Of a stretch of DNA of 60,255 nucleotides, positions 50,947-60,193 are shown one piece after another. Location of the stretch: assembly GCF_000512695.2 (NCBI RefSeq), contig NZ_AZRW02000038.1, positions 1-60,255 of the forward strand, written 5' to 3'. How positions within the stretch are numbered: the first letter of the stretch is position 1; the number at the start of each line of letters is the position of its first letter. The position numbers and the translations under genes are program-made. This DNA is from Pseudomonas sp. QTF5. GTDB lineage: Bacteria; Pseudomonadota; Gammaproteobacteria; Pseudomonadales; Pseudomonadaceae. The notes beneath the pieces were generated by a model, which was not told the DNA's origin, did not search any database, and saw only the letters and a program-made list of their open reading frames with translations.

Positions 50947-51249
50947 ATGAACCTTGTTGAACTGACCGAACGCCTGCACGCCATTCGTGACCGCAATGAC
51001 TGGCGGCAATTTCACAGCCCGAAAAACCTGGCCATGGCCGCGAGCGTGGAAATGTCCGAACTGGTGGAGATTTTCCAGTGGCTGAGCGAAGACCAGTCGC
51101 GCCAGTTACCGGCGGACAAGCTCGCCCATGCCGGGCAGGAAATCGGCGACATCGTGCTGTATCTACTGCTGCTGTGCAGCGAGTTGGGGTTGGACATGAA
51201 TGACGTGGTGCGCAGCAAACTCGCGGACAGCGAACGGCGGTTCAGCTGA
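50947..51249 (+). CDS. MazG-like nucleotide pyrophosphohydrolase
   Basis: This 100-residue protein has the metal-binding MazG pattern, with glutamates in EMSELVEIFQW (residues 35-45) and the second pair in EIGDIVLYLLL (residues 67-77). It probably hydrolyses non-canonical or excess NTPs. Its stop shares a base with the cmoM start (TGATG), so the two are translationally coupled. Confidence 0.88.
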   Translation: MNLVELTERLHAIRDRNDWRQFHSPKNLAMAASVEMSELVEIFQWLSEDQSRQLPADKLAHAGQEIGDIVLYLLLLCSELGLDMNDVVRSKLADSERRFS

Positions 51250-51998
51250 TGAGCGACCGTCATTTCGATCAACTGGCGACCCGCTTCGCCGAAAAAATCT
51301 ACGGTGGCGCCAAAGGTGCGATTCGTCTCGCGGTGCTACAGGCCGACCTGGCCGAAACCCTGCCGGACCGCCCGTTGCGCGTACTGGATATCGGTGCCGG
51401 CCTGGGCCACATGTCGTTGTGGCTGGCCGAGCGCGGTCATCAGGTGACCCTCGCCGAGCCCGCCGAACCGATGCTTGAAGGCGCCCGCCAGCGCTTCGCC
51501 GAAGCGGGGCAGACGGCGACGTTCATTCAGGCGCCGTGGCAGGATCTGCTCGGTCAGCTCACTGAACCCTACGACTTGGTGCTGTGCCACGCCGTGCTGG
51601 AATGGCTGGCCGAACCCCATGCGATTTTGCCGGTGCTGCATCAGTTGACGAAGCCTGACGGCTGGTTGTCCCTGGCGTTCTACAACCGCGATGCGTTGAT
51701 CTACCGCAACCTGCTCAAGGGCCATTTCCGCAAGATGCGCAAGAACGACATGGCCGGTGAGAAGCAGAGCCTGACCCCGCAGCAGCCACTGGATCCACGG
51801 GAATTGGCGGCGCAACTTGAGAGCATGTGGCAGGTCGAAACCCAGAGTGGGGTGCGGGTTTTTTACGACTATATGCCGGTGGAATTCCAGGCCCGCGTCG
51901 AACTGCCGGACTTGCTGGAAATGGAACTGGCTCACCGCCGTCACCCAAGCTTCGCCGGGCTTGGGCGCTATTTGCACTGGATCTGTCGGCCGATCTGA
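51249..51998 (+). CDS. cmoM: tRNA 5-carboxymethoxyuridine methyltransferase CmoM
   Basis: This 249-residue SAM enzyme methylates cmo5U to mcmo5U at the tRNA wobble position. The start DRHFDQLATRFAEKIYGGAK, SAM motif VLDIGAGLGHMSLWLAERGH, HAVLEWLAEP and SGVRVFYDYMP align well with E. coli CmoM (SmtA). It follows the MazG-like gene and precedes two lipoprotein genes. Confidence 0.93.
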   Translation: MSDRHFDQLATRFAEKIYGGAKGAIRLAVLQADLAETLPDRPLRVLDIGAGLGHMSLWLAERGHQVTLAEPAEPMLEGARQRFAEAGQTATFIQAPWQDLLGQLTEPYDLVLCHAVLEWLAEPHAILPVLHQLTKPDGWLSLAFYNRDALIYRNLLKGHFRKMRKNDMAGEKQSLTPQQPLDPRELAAQLESMWQVETQSGVRVFYDYMPVEFQARVELPDLLEMELAHRRHPSFAGLGRYLHWICRPI

Positions 51999-52010
51999 TC
52001 GGAGCTCGCA

Positions 52011-52637
52011 ATGAAAAGTCGTTCAGGGTTGCTGGTGATCTGTCTCGGGTTGGCGGCCTGTCAGGGCAGCAACCCTTATGTCGCGACGTCCAATCCTCTG
52101 CCACCGGCACCGCCCCAGGCCGCCACCACCTTCGACCGCAGCGCCTACCCGGCGCCGCCACGGGATTACGGGCGCTATCGCAGCTGGGCCTGGCTCAACG
52201 GGCGCCTGCCACCGGGCACTGCCTGGGCAGACTCGGCGCAGGTGGCCGAGGCGGTCAGCAATGCCCTCGATCAACGCGGCTTGCGCCCGCTGCACGACAA
52301 CCGTCCGGCGGACCTGTTAGTCAGCGCCGATTTGCGCTTGGAAACCCGCTTGCGTCAGGTTCAGGACGACTATGGTTACGGTGGCGGTTACTACGGCGGT
52401 GGTTATGGCGGTTACAACCGCTACGGCAGCGGTTATGGCATGTACAACACCGTGCCAGTCATCCGTACTTATCAGGTACAAGTCGTGGTGGTGCAGGTCG
52501 ATCTGTTCGACGCGGGCACCGGCCAGCCGGTATGGAGTGCCAGTGCCGAAACCAGCAATCAGGGCAACCAGAGCGGGCGTGCCGATGCCATTCGCGAAGC
52601 TGTCGAAAAGGCCATGTCGGCGTATCCTCCTAATTAG
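52011..52637 (+). CDS. DUF4136 lipoprotein 1
   Basis: This 208-residue protein has a lipobox (LVICLGLAAC, about residue 18) and a DUF4136 domain, with YRSWAWLNGRLPPGT and ALDQRGLRPLHDNRPADLLV. A Tyr/Gly-rich insert lies at about residues 122-145 (YGYGGGYYGGGYGGYNRYGS). It should be anchored in the outer or inner membrane facing the periplasm. Function unknown. It is paralogous to the next gene (QRGLRP, PVIRTYQVQVV against VSYKVATIQ). Confidence 0.88.
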   Translation: MKSRSGLLVICLGLAACQGSNPYVATSNPLPPAPPQAATTFDRSAYPAPPRDYGRYRSWAWLNGRLPPGTAWADSAQVAEAVSNALDQRGLRPLHDNRPADLLVSADLRLETRLRQVQDDYGYGGGYYGGGYGGYNRYGSGYGMYNTVPVIRTYQVQVVVVQVDLFDAGTGQPVWSASAETSNQGNQSGRADAIREAVEKAMSAYPPN

Positions 52638-52689
52638 CTTCCCGTAAGGAAGCATTCCGTAGGTGCATGTCTTCTATCGGAGAAAAATC

Positions 52690-53247
52690 ATGTCCCGCCG
52701 TCTCGTTTTACTGGCCATGGCCGCGCTGCTCACTGCCTGCGCCGTCAACCAGGTCAATCATGACTTCGATGCCAGCCGCGACTTTGCCGCCTATCGTAGC
52801 TGGAGCTGGAAAGAGCCCGCCGTGCAATACCGTCCCGATGATCCACGGATCAAGAGTGACCTGACCGAACAACGTATCCGCCAATCCGTTGCCGATCAGC
52901 TGGATCAGCGTGGCTTGCGTCCGGCCGCTGCCGGTGCCAGTTCGGATCTGAAAGTGCAGGCCTACCTGATCGTCGAAGATCGCCAGCAACAGGTGAGCAC
53001 TAACTATGGCGGCGGTTATGGTGGCCCATGGTACGGCTACTGGGGCGGGCCGATGTACACCGAAACCCGCAACGTCAGCTATAAGGTAGCGACCATCCAG
53101 ATCGACCTGCTCGATGGCAAGGACGGCAAACTGGTATGGCGCGGCAGCGACGAGCAGACGCTCAGCCGCACACCGAACCCGCAGGATCGTAGCAATAAAA
53201 TCCACGAGACGGTCGGACGGATATTGGCAAACTATCCACCGCGCTGA
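52690..53247 (+). CDS. DUF4136 lipoprotein 2
   Basis: This 185-residue paralogue has lipobox LAMAALLTAC. It contains FAAYRSWSWKEPAVQYRP, QLDQRGLRPAAAGASSDLKV and a short Gly-rich stretch YGGGYGGPWYGYWGG. The ATG at 52690 follows GGAGAA. It ends shortly before a REPIN. Tandem duplication of the two lipoproteins is likely. Confidence 0.88.
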   Translation: MSRRLVLLAMAALLTACAVNQVNHDFDASRDFAAYRSWSWKEPAVQYRPDDPRIKSDLTEQRIRQSVADQLDQRGLRPAAAGASSDLKVQAYLIVEDRQQQVSTNYGGGYGGPWYGYWGGPMYTETRNVSYKVATIQIDLLDGKDGKLVWRGSDEQTLSRTPNPQDRSNKIHETVGRILANYPPR

Positions 53248-53277
53248 ACCCTGAACTATCCAACACCATAGATCCAT

Positions 53278-53367
53278 TGTGGGAGCGGGCTTGCTCGCGA
53301 AAGCGGAGTGTCAGACGACATCAATATCGACTGAACGGCCGTCTTCGCGAGCAAGCCCGCTCCCACA
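53278..53367. repeat. REPIN
   Basis: Complete TGTGGGAGCGGGCTTGC-class inverted pair in the 250-base gap between the DUF4136 genes and tadG. The remainder of the gap (53368-53497) holds the tadG leader, with an AAAGGA ribosome site and no clear promoter. Confidence 0.85.
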
Positions 53368-53497
53368 TAAACCCATTCCCACATTGAGTTTTTGTCATCT
53401 GGGATGGCGCGTTGCCAGCAATCTGGCAGACCCTTGTCTACACTGCTTCTCACCAATGGAGGTAACCCTCGGCAGTGTGCCGGCAAAGGAGTGCGCC

Positions 53498-55480
53498 ATG
53501 TCTCCCTGCTTGCAGTTTCGTAGCCCGGCCCGGCAACGGGGAGCGATCGGTTTGATGGCAGTGCTGGCCCTGGGCATGGCCTTGGTATTCCTGCTGATCG
53601 TGGTCGACAGCGGCCGCCTGTATCTGGAAAAACGCAGCTTGCAACGAGTGGCGGACATGGCCGCGCTGGAGTCGGCTACGCGCAACGGTGATTGCGCCGT
53701 GGGTGCCACCGCTACCGCCTATGCCACCGCCAGCGCAAACCGCAACAATTTCTCCCTTCCTGACCCCGCGCGCAGCCTGACGGTGGCCTGTGGCGCCTTG
53801 ACCCTGGACGCCAACAATCTTCGGGTTTTTACGGCTAATCCGAGCAGCAGCGAAGCCATTCGGGTGATTGCCAGCCATTCGGTCCCGCAGAGTTTCGCCG
53901 GTGGCATTGGCGCCCTGTTCGGCGGCGCTCCAGCCGGGGCGACCCTCAACCTGACCGCGACCGCCGTCGCGACGTTGCCGCCACCGCTGGCCTCGTTGAC
54001 CATCCGCAGTACGGTGTTGACTATCGATACCAGCAAGTCGACCACCCTCAATGCACTGTTCGGCGGGTTGCTGGGCGGCAATCTGAATCTCTCTGTGGCG
54101 GGCTGGCAGGGGTTGATGAACACCAATATCAGCCTGCTCAATTACCTCGATCGACTGAAGGTCGACCTCGGCCTCAACGCCGCCGGGTATGACCAGGTGT
54201 TGGGCACTTCGGTGGCTGTCAGTCAACTGATCCAGACTGCCGTCAATGTGCTGGACCCCGGCGGCACGCTCGGCGCGACGGCGACCATCGTCGGTCTGCA
54301 AGCACTCAAGGTTGCCGCTGGCTCGACGACCGTAGTGCTGGGCAATGTGTTGCACGTCGAGAACGGCAGCAATATGTCGGGGTTGGCGACTAACGTGAGC
54401 GTGTTCAACCTGATCGAAGGCATCGTGCAACTGGCCAACAAGAAAAACGGCCTGGTGGCGACCCTGCCGATCAATCTGGCGGGGCTGGCACAAATCACGG
54501 CCCGGGTGCAGGTACTGGAACCGCCGCAACTCTCGGCAATCGGCAACCCGAAAAACGCGGCGCTGGATCCACTGGGACCCAACCGGATCTATGTGAGAAC
54601 CGCGCAGGTTCGCACCTTGCTGTCGATCGACTTGCCGGCACTCGACGCCATTGTGGCGCTGGTCAATGCGGTGACCGATCTGGCAGGACCGCTGACCAAC
54701 ACCCTCAACGCGTTGCTCAATCTCAACCTGGTGGCGGTGCTCAATTCACTGACTTGTGCCTTGGGCGTGCCCTGCCAGACACCCAGCATCATCGTGTTGC
54801 CGGGGCCGATACGGCTCGACGTGGCGCTGGAGGTCGCCAGCGCCAGCAGTTACGTCACGGCCTACAGTTGCCTCAGCAACACCAACAAAACCCTGACCAC
54901 CAGCACCAGCACATCGCTGGTGAACCTGAAAATCGGCCGGATCGATTCGGCCAGCATGTTCGGCAGCAACACCACGCCGCCGACGGTCACGGTGCAGCCG
55001 TTGAAGGTGATCGATATCGGGATCAAAACCTGTCGCCGGCTTCTGTTCTTGCCCATCACCTGCGATCCGCGTGTGCCCGGCGTCGGTGGTGGCATCGATA
55101 TCGTTGCCGACACCAGCGTGGCGGCGAACGCCAACATTTCCCACGTCTACTCTGCGCCACCCGCCAGCAGCCTGCCGGAAATCAACCAGCCACCGTTCTA
55201 CTACTCGTTTACCACCAGCAGCATCGTCAGCAGTCTGCTCAACACTCCGCTTAACATTCACGTGGATATGTATGGCCCGTCGGGCAGTCTCGTCAGCGGT
55301 CTGGGGACTATCCTGAGCAGTGTGACCACTTTGCTGGTCAGCGCGCTCAACAGCGTGCTCAGCCCGTTGCTCGACAGCTTGATCAACACCTTGCTGGTAA
55401 GCCTCGGGATCGATTTGAACAAGGTCGACGTCGGTGCCAACCTCAGCTGTCACTCGGGGCGCGCGACGCTGGTGATCTGA
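53498..55480 (+). CDS. tadG: TadG-like protein of the Tad/Flp pilus system
   Basis: This 660-residue protein begins with a basic segment and the Tad N-terminal membrane helix (RQRGAIGLMAVLALGMALVF, then VVDSGRLYLEKRSLQRVADM), as in TadG/TadE minor pilins. The long, low-charge body has DUF2134-type features and many Asn/Thr/Leu repeats. TadG is an inner-membrane component of the Flp pilus secretion machine. It is separated here from other tad genes, and its 3' end overlaps that of pprA by 31 bases. Confidence 0.85.
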   Translation: MSPCLQFRSPARQRGAIGLMAVLALGMALVFLLIVVDSGRLYLEKRSLQRVADMAALESATRNGDCAVGATATAYATASANRNNFSLPDPARSLTVACGALTLDANNLRVFTANPSSSEAIRVIASHSVPQSFAGGIGALFGGAPAGATLNLTATAVATLPPPLASLTIRSTVLTIDTSKSTTLNALFGGLLGGNLNLSVAGWQGLMNTNISLLNYLDRLKVDLGLNAAGYDQVLGTSVAVSQLIQTAVNVLDPGGTLGATATIVGLQALKVAAGSTTVVLGNVLHVENGSNMSGLATNVSVFNLIEGIVQLANKKNGLVATLPINLAGLAQITARVQVLEPPQLSAIGNPKNAALDPLGPNRIYVRTAQVRTLLSIDLPALDAIVALVNAVTDLAGPLTNTLNALLNLNLVAVLNSLTCALGVPCQTPSIIVLPGPIRLDVALEVASASSYVTAYSCLSNTNKTLTTSTSTSLVNLKIGRIDSASMFGSNTTPPTVTVQPLKVIDIGIKTCRRLLFLPITCDPRVPGVGGGIDIVADTSVAANANISHVYSAPPASSLPEINQPPFYYSFTTSSIVSSLLNTPLNIHVDMYGPSGSLVSGLGTILSSVTTLLVSALNSVLSPLLDSLINTLLVSLGIDLNKVDVGANLSCHSGRATLVI

Positions 55481-58218
55481 TCGTCCGTGACAATCGGCAA
55501 CTCGATACAAAACCGCGCGCCCTCGGTCGAGTTTCTTACACTCAACTGACCGCCCATGTTTTCGACGATGCCGTAACTCACCGACAACCCGAGCCCGGTG
55601 CCGACGCCCACCGGTTTGGTGGTGAAGAACGGCTCGAAAATCCGTTCCAGCAGCCGTGGATCGATACCGCCGCCGTTGTCCTCGACCCACAGTCGCACCG
55701 AGTATTCATCACGTTCGGCATACACCGAAATCCACGGTTTGAACTCCCGGTCGGCTTCGCGCTTGCTCAACAATGCATCCCGCGCATTGATCATCAGATT
55801 GATCAGCACCTGTTCCAGTTGATCGACGTAACCGCGTACCTGCGCTTCAAATCCGGTCTCGCTGACCCGCAGATCGACGCCTTTGCCGCGCATGCCTTCG
55901 GAGAGCAGTGACAGCGTGCCCTCGATGGCTTGAGCCGGATTGAACGGGTGCTGCTCGATCTCCGAACGCCGACCGAATACCCGCATGTGATCCACCACCC
56001 GCGCCGCTCGCTGGACTTGCGCGTCGATGCGGTTGAGTTTGTCTGTCAGGTAATCGATTTGCGCATCGCCATTGCTCAAGCGCTTGAGCACATTGACGAT
56101 GGCCATGCGCATCACGTTCAGCGGCTGATTGATTTCATGGGCCAGCCCGGTGGCCATTTCGCCGAGGGTGGCCATTTTCGCGCTCTGGGTGAGCTGTTGC
56201 TGGGCACGCCGGACTTCGGTGTTGTCGCGGCCCACGGCCTGAATTTCCAGCAAGCGACCCTGTTCGTCGAACACCCCGCGATCCGACCAGACCCACCACG
56301 CGTGTTCCCGTCCCGGCAGTTGCAAGTTGATTTCCGCGGTGCTGACCGGGAACTCCGGGCTCAGTCGGCTAAGCCGTTGGAGGAACGCTTCGCGCTGTTC
56401 CGGCGACATCCAGCTGGCCAGGTTCACCCCCGGTAATTGCTCAGGCTGGCATTCCAGGTAGGTCGCCAGCGGGCGGTTGCCGAAGGTCAGTGTCAGGTCT
56501 GGAAGGTAGCGACAGATCATCGCCGGAGAATCTTCCACCAGGATCCGATAGCGCTCTTCACTCTGTTTTACTTTCTCGGCGGCCAGGGTCGCTTCGGTGA
56601 CATCCAGCCACAGCCCCACAGCTTCCACCGGCAGCCCGAGGTCGTCGCGCAGCAATTTGGCTTCGTCGAGCAGCCAATGGTAATCGCCATGACTGTCGCG
56701 CAGCCGATAACGGGCTCGCACTGAACCTTCGCGCAGCAGTTGCCGAGTGCGCTCGAAATAGCCGTCGCGGTCCTCGGGGTGGACCCGTTCCACCAGCGCG
56801 CCAGCGGCACAATCGGCGAGCGACCAACCGAGCAGCGGCAACAGGCTGTCGCTGAAAAATGTCGGCTGCAACGCACCTTCGACATAGCGCTGCACGTAGA
56901 TCACCGCCGGTGAGCTGGCGATCAGGTTGTCCAGCCGGGCATGGGCGGCCGCGGCGTTCTGCTGCTGATTCTTGATGTCACTGATGTCGAGCATGAAGCC
57001 CACCAGCCGCCGGTTTCTGCCGATGCCCAAGGCTTGGCCTTGCAGTCGATACCAGATCGGCGTTTGTGCCGCGTCGGGGCGATGCAGGCGCACGCATAGC
57101 AGCAACGGCGCGCCTTCGTCCTGCAAGGTTTGCAGGCGAATCGTCAGCTCTTCACGGTCGGCGGGGTGGATCTGTTCGAGCCAGTCGTGCAGCGGCAAAC
57201 GAGCGCTCGCAAGGTTCAACGTATTGGCGAGCGACGGCGCCAATTGCACCTCGGCCTGGTCGCTGAAGATCTCCCACCAGCCGGTGCCGAGCAAGGCTTG
57301 CAGAGACTCCAGCCGCTCCAGTTGCAGATGGTGCTGATGCTCGCGCAAGCGCTCAAGCAGCGGCCCGGCCAGGGCGGCGGCGAGTTGCAACCAGTCGCGC
57401 TCGCTCAGGTCGGGGGCACGCTGTTGCCCAGAATAGAAACCACAGAGCAACCAGGCGACCACGCCCTGGGCATTGTGGTAAGGCACCGCGAACCCTTCGG
57501 CATTGCCGAAGATGCTTTGCAGGCGCGGATGTTCACTGGGGGTCAGTTTCTGGGGGGTGGAGCCATTCAAACTGTCGAGGCCTGTGCCCAGGCGTTGATC
57601 GATGTCCCACAACTGGGGGGCATCGAAGGCCGCGTAATGCTGGTGGATCAGCCAACCCTCTGTCTGTTCGTCGAGCAAGGCCATGGCGATGCACGGGATC
57701 TGAAAGCGCTGTGCCAGACCTTGCAGTTGCTCCGCCAGCACTTCGGGCAAGCGCGTCAGGCTGCACAGGCGCAACTGTTCGCTGACCTGCGCCGCGAGCA
57801 ACTGGCATTGCTCACGGCTGCGCGCTTGTCGGCGTTCGAGCAACAAGTCGCCGATGTCGATCAGCTGCAACAACCAGTTTTCGCCCAACGGCTGCACCCA
57901 GCCACGCAGATGCAGCGGTTGTTCGCCGAGGCTGAAAAAATCCAGGTCCAGACTCTGTCCCTGCCACTCGGCAGGCGCGCCTTCGACCGACAGGCCGCTA
58001 TGGGGCATGAGGTAATCGAGAAGATGCGGTGCCTGTACGCCGGGCATTTGTTGCGCCAGCAGATGCCGCAGTGGGCCGGTCTGGTGAATCACTCGGCCCT
58101 CGTCATTCAGATGCAATTGCAAACCGACACGTTGCACGCTCGGAGTGTCCGCACTGTTCGAGGGTTGTGGCGGTTGGCGGTTGAGCAAGCGCCCGAAGAG
58201 CTTGTCCCCGGAACTCAA
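55450..58218 (-). CDS. pprA: PAS-domain sensor histidine kinase PprA
   Basis: This 922-residue soluble-looking kinase has an N-terminal GAF-like region (residues about 160-300), three PAS-like segments (about 300-660), HisKA with H694 in GLAHEINQPLNVM, and a canonical HATPase (VEDNGGGIDP, FEPFFTTKPVGVGTGLGLS). It has no receiver. In P. aeruginosa PprA phosphorylates PprB, which activates tad/flp, cupE and bapA genes. Its start overlaps the TadE-like gene stop by four bases. Confidence 0.88.
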   Translation of the reverse strand: MSSGDKLFGRLLNRQPPQPSNSADTPSVQRVGLQLHLNDEGRVIHQTGPLRHLLAQQMPGVQAPHLLDYLMPHSGLSVEGAPAEWQGQSLDLDFFSLGEQPLHLRGWVQPLGENWLLQLIDIGDLLLERRQARSREQCQLLAAQVSEQLRLCSLTRLPEVLAEQLQGLAQRFQIPCIAMALLDEQTEGWLIHQHYAAFDAPQLWDIDQRLGTGLDSLNGSTPQKLTPSEHPRLQSIFGNAEGFAVPYHNAQGVVAWLLCGFYSGQQRAPDLSERDWLQLAAALAGPLLERLREHQHHLQLERLESLQALLGTGWWEIFSDQAEVQLAPSLANTLNLASARLPLHDWLEQIHPADREELTIRLQTLQDEGAPLLLCVRLHRPDAAQTPIWYRLQGQALGIGRNRRLVGFMLDISDIKNQQQNAAAAHARLDNLIASSPAVIYVQRYVEGALQPTFFSDSLLPLLGWSLADCAAGALVERVHPEDRDGYFERTRQLLREGSVRARYRLRDSHGDYHWLLDEAKLLRDDLGLPVEAVGLWLDVTEATLAAEKVKQSEERYRILVEDSPAMICRYLPDLTLTFGNRPLATYLECQPEQLPGVNLASWMSPEQREAFLQRLSRLSPEFPVSTAEINLQLPGREHAWWVWSDRGVFDEQGRLLEIQAVGRDNTEVRRAQQQLTQSAKMATLGEMATGLAHEINQPLNVMRMAIVNVLKRLSNGDAQIDYLTDKLNRIDAQVQRAARVVDHMRVFGRRSEIEQHPFNPAQAIEGTLSLLSEGMRGKGVDLRVSETGFEAQVRGYVDQLEQVLINLMINARDALLSKREADREFKPWISVYAERDEYSVRLWVEDNGGGIDPRLLERIFEPFFTTKPVGVGTGLGLSVSYGIVENMGGQLSVRNSTEGARFCIELPIVTDDQITSVARPE

Positions 58219-58655
58219 AATTGCAGGCTCGATCGGGCGGTAAGGGTCGCCGGCAGATTGGGTACCGAGCCGATCCCCGGCAGCACCAGGAACGGCAGGA
58301 CCTGATTCAATTTACTGGTGGGGTAGTTGATGGTGACCGTCAGCACGCCACCGGTGTAGGTGGCGCTGGCGTCGGTGGCCACATTGAAGTTCAGCGCGGC
58401 AGGAATCCAGGCCAGCTGCCGGGTCAATTCGGTGGTCGCTATGTTTCTGACGGCGGTGTCGTAATTGGCGGTGCTTGGGTCCAGCGCCACACTGCGGCGC
58501 ACCGCTTCGGCCGTCGATTGATTGAACGATTGCATCAGCAACAGCGGCAGGCTGTAACTGACCAGCCCATAAAACACGGCGAAGAAGATGACGAACACCA
58601 AGGCGAATTCAATCGCCACGGCACCTTTTTGTTTGCGGGGGAGGCCTGTTTTCAT
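58215..58655 (-). CDS. TadE-like minor pilin
   Basis: This 146-residue protein has a TadE-like N-terminus (KQKGAVAIEFALVFVIFFAV) with the G/E signature of pseudopilins processed by the prepilin peptidase. A single hydrophobic helix and a small C-terminal domain follow. The alternative ATG at 58679 would add eight residues; neither has a strong ribosome site. It corresponds by position to PA4294. It is co-transcribed with pprA and divergent from fppA. Confidence 0.82.
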   Translation of the reverse strand: MKTGLPRKQKGAVAIEFALVFVIFFAVFYGLVSYSLPLLLMQSFNQSTAEAVRRSVALDPSTANYDTAVRNIATTELTRQLAWIPAALNFNVATDASATYTGGVLTVTINYPTSKLNQVLPFLVLPGIGSVPNLPATLTARSSLQF

Positions 58656-58731
58656 GAGTGCGTCTACCCTGACCATCACGACGTAGTATCAGCATAGAAT
58701 CATTCAACAAAAACGGACGTTTTTTAACCGG

Positions 58732-59202
58732 ATGCAGAACTTTGTCCTACTTGTCTGGCTGACGCTTTGCGCAGCACAGGATGTCCGAGAGCGGCACATC
58801 GCCAATGGCCTGACCCTTGGTGCAGGTGTGTTGGCGCTGATCTATCTGTGGTGGACAGGCACCACATGGTTGGGGGCCGAGGCGGTGCAAGGCGGGTGGG
58901 CTTTTTTGTTGGCACTGGCCTTCACCTTGCCCGGTTATGCCTTGAGACGTCTGGGGGCGGGCGACGTGAAACTGATGGCAACACTAGGCCTTGCGACGGA
59001 CGGTATGCACCTGCTCGGCGGTTTTATCGGCGCCGGGTTGGCCAGTGCATTCTGGCTGCTGTTGGCGCCAAGACTCTGGCTGTATATGGGGCAGGGGCTT
59101 AGGGATCGCCTTCGCTACTTGGGGCCTGGAACGTCAAAAATACAGCCCTTTGCGCCGTTCGTACTGGTGGGCATGTTGCTCACTCTGGTCTGGATGCATT
59201 AG
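58732..59202 (+). CDS. fppA: Flp prepilin peptidase FppA
   Basis: This 156-residue A24-family membrane peptidase of the short TadV/CpaA type has aspartates in AQDVRERHI and GAGDVKLMATLG (the GxGD motif). It cleaves the leader of Flp prepilins, including the neighbouring TadE-like protein. It is followed by pprB after 125 bases. Confidence 0.92.
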   Translation: MQNFVLLVWLTLCAAQDVRERHIANGLTLGAGVLALIYLWWTGTTWLGAEAVQGGWAFLLALAFTLPGYALRRLGAGDVKLMATLGLATDGMHLLGGFIGAGLASAFWLLLAPRLWLYMGQGLRDRLRYLGPGTSKIQPFAPFVLVGMLLTLVWMH

Positions 59203-59221
59203 GCGCCGGGCGCCACTCGTT

Positions 59222-59268
59222 CTATGTACATAGTTGGAAAGTGCGTCTACTTTCAACAACAGTTGTTG
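59222..59268 (+). promoter_or_regulatory. Dyad cluster upstream of pprB
   Basis: Three inverted repeats lie within 47 bases: CTATGTACATAG (59222-59233), GAAAGT-6-ACTTTC (59237-59254) and CAACAAC-A-GTTGTTG (59254-59268). They precede the pprB GTG by 60 to 106 bases and look like operator sites, possibly for PprB itself. Confidence 0.4.
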
Positions 59269-59327
59269 TACAGCCTATGGGTAATGGGTACAGGAACGGT
59301 CAAGCCAGACTTGGCATGGAGTGACAC

Positions 59328-60116
59328 GTGAACAAGCTTATCTCGGCAATAAAAATCCTTGTGGTCGATGACGAACCATTGATTGTCGAAGAACTTTGCG
59401 AGTTCATCGAGCGCAATGGTTATCGCTGTGTTCCTTGTCAGTCCGGCAAGCAGGCGATCGAGCGTTTCAACGAGTATGAGGATATCGGCCTGGTGCTTTG
59501 TGATTTGCAGATGCCTGACATGGATGGCATTGAGCTCATCCAGGCGCTGCAACGGTTATCCGGCAAGCACCGGGCGTTCGAGGCGATCATGCTCACCGGG
59601 CGCGCAGACAAGCAGGATGTGATCAAGGCCTTGCGCGCCGGGTTCGCCGACTACTATCAGAAACCAATTGATCTGGCGGAGTTGCTCGAAGGTTTGAAGC
59701 GCCAGGAAGTGCTCTTGCAGGAGCGGCAGAAAAACCTGCAGTTGGGGCATTTGAGTCAGAAGCTGCAGGACCTTTGTGAGTCGATCGATGAGTTGTATCA
59801 GGATCTGGACACGGTTCGTCGGGGGGCGTCCTCTGTGCCTTTGTCGGATTCGGCTGACGGTGCATTCAGTGAGGCGGAGCGGGTGGAGATGCCGGCGGTT
59901 TTCAATCAGCTGTCGCCGCGGCAGTTGGAGGTGGCGCGGTTGGTGGGCAAGGGGCAAACCAATTATCAGATTGCCTGTGAGTTGGGAATTACCGAGAACA
60001 CGGTGAAGCTGTATGTATCGCAGGTGTTGCGGTTGACGCATATGCATAATCGCACGCAAGTGGCGTTGGCGTTGTCGCCTGGTAATGCTGGTGTGCGGCG
60101 GCTTACTGCGCACTGA
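59328..60116 (+). CDS. pprB: Response regulator PprB (LuxR type)
   Basis: This 262-residue regulator has a receiver with D59 (LVLCDLQMPDMDG). A coiled linker (VLLQERQKNLQLGHLSQKLQ) follows, then a LuxR HTH (LSPRQLEVARLVGKGQTNYQ, GITENTVKLYVSQVL). The start is GTG at 59328 after GGAG. It is the cognate regulator of PprA, controlling Tad/Flp pili and exopolysaccharide-independent biofilm in P. aeruginosa. Confidence 0.92.
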   Translation: MNKLISAIKILVVDDEPLIVEELCEFIERNGYRCVPCQSGKQAIERFNEYEDIGLVLCDLQMPDMDGIELIQALQRLSGKHRAFEAIMLTGRADKQDVIKALRAGFADYYQKPIDLAELLEGLKRQEVLLQERQKNLQLGHLSQKLQDLCESIDELYQDLDTVRRGASSVPLSDSADGAFSEAERVEMPAVFNQLSPRQLEVARLVGKGQTNYQIACELGITENTVKLYVSQVLRLTHMHNRTQVALALSPGNAGVRRLTAH

Positions 60117-60193
60117 GTTTTTTGAAGGCTGAAATCTTTTGATCTTGGCGGCCTTATAGCCGACCAATCTTTCTCTGATATACACCGTTCAAC

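Noticed and set aside
53415..53450. RpoN (-24/-12) promoter ahead of tadG, suggested by TGGCAGACCCTTGT
   Set aside because: The spacing between the GG and GT elements is one base too short and the -12 GC is missing.
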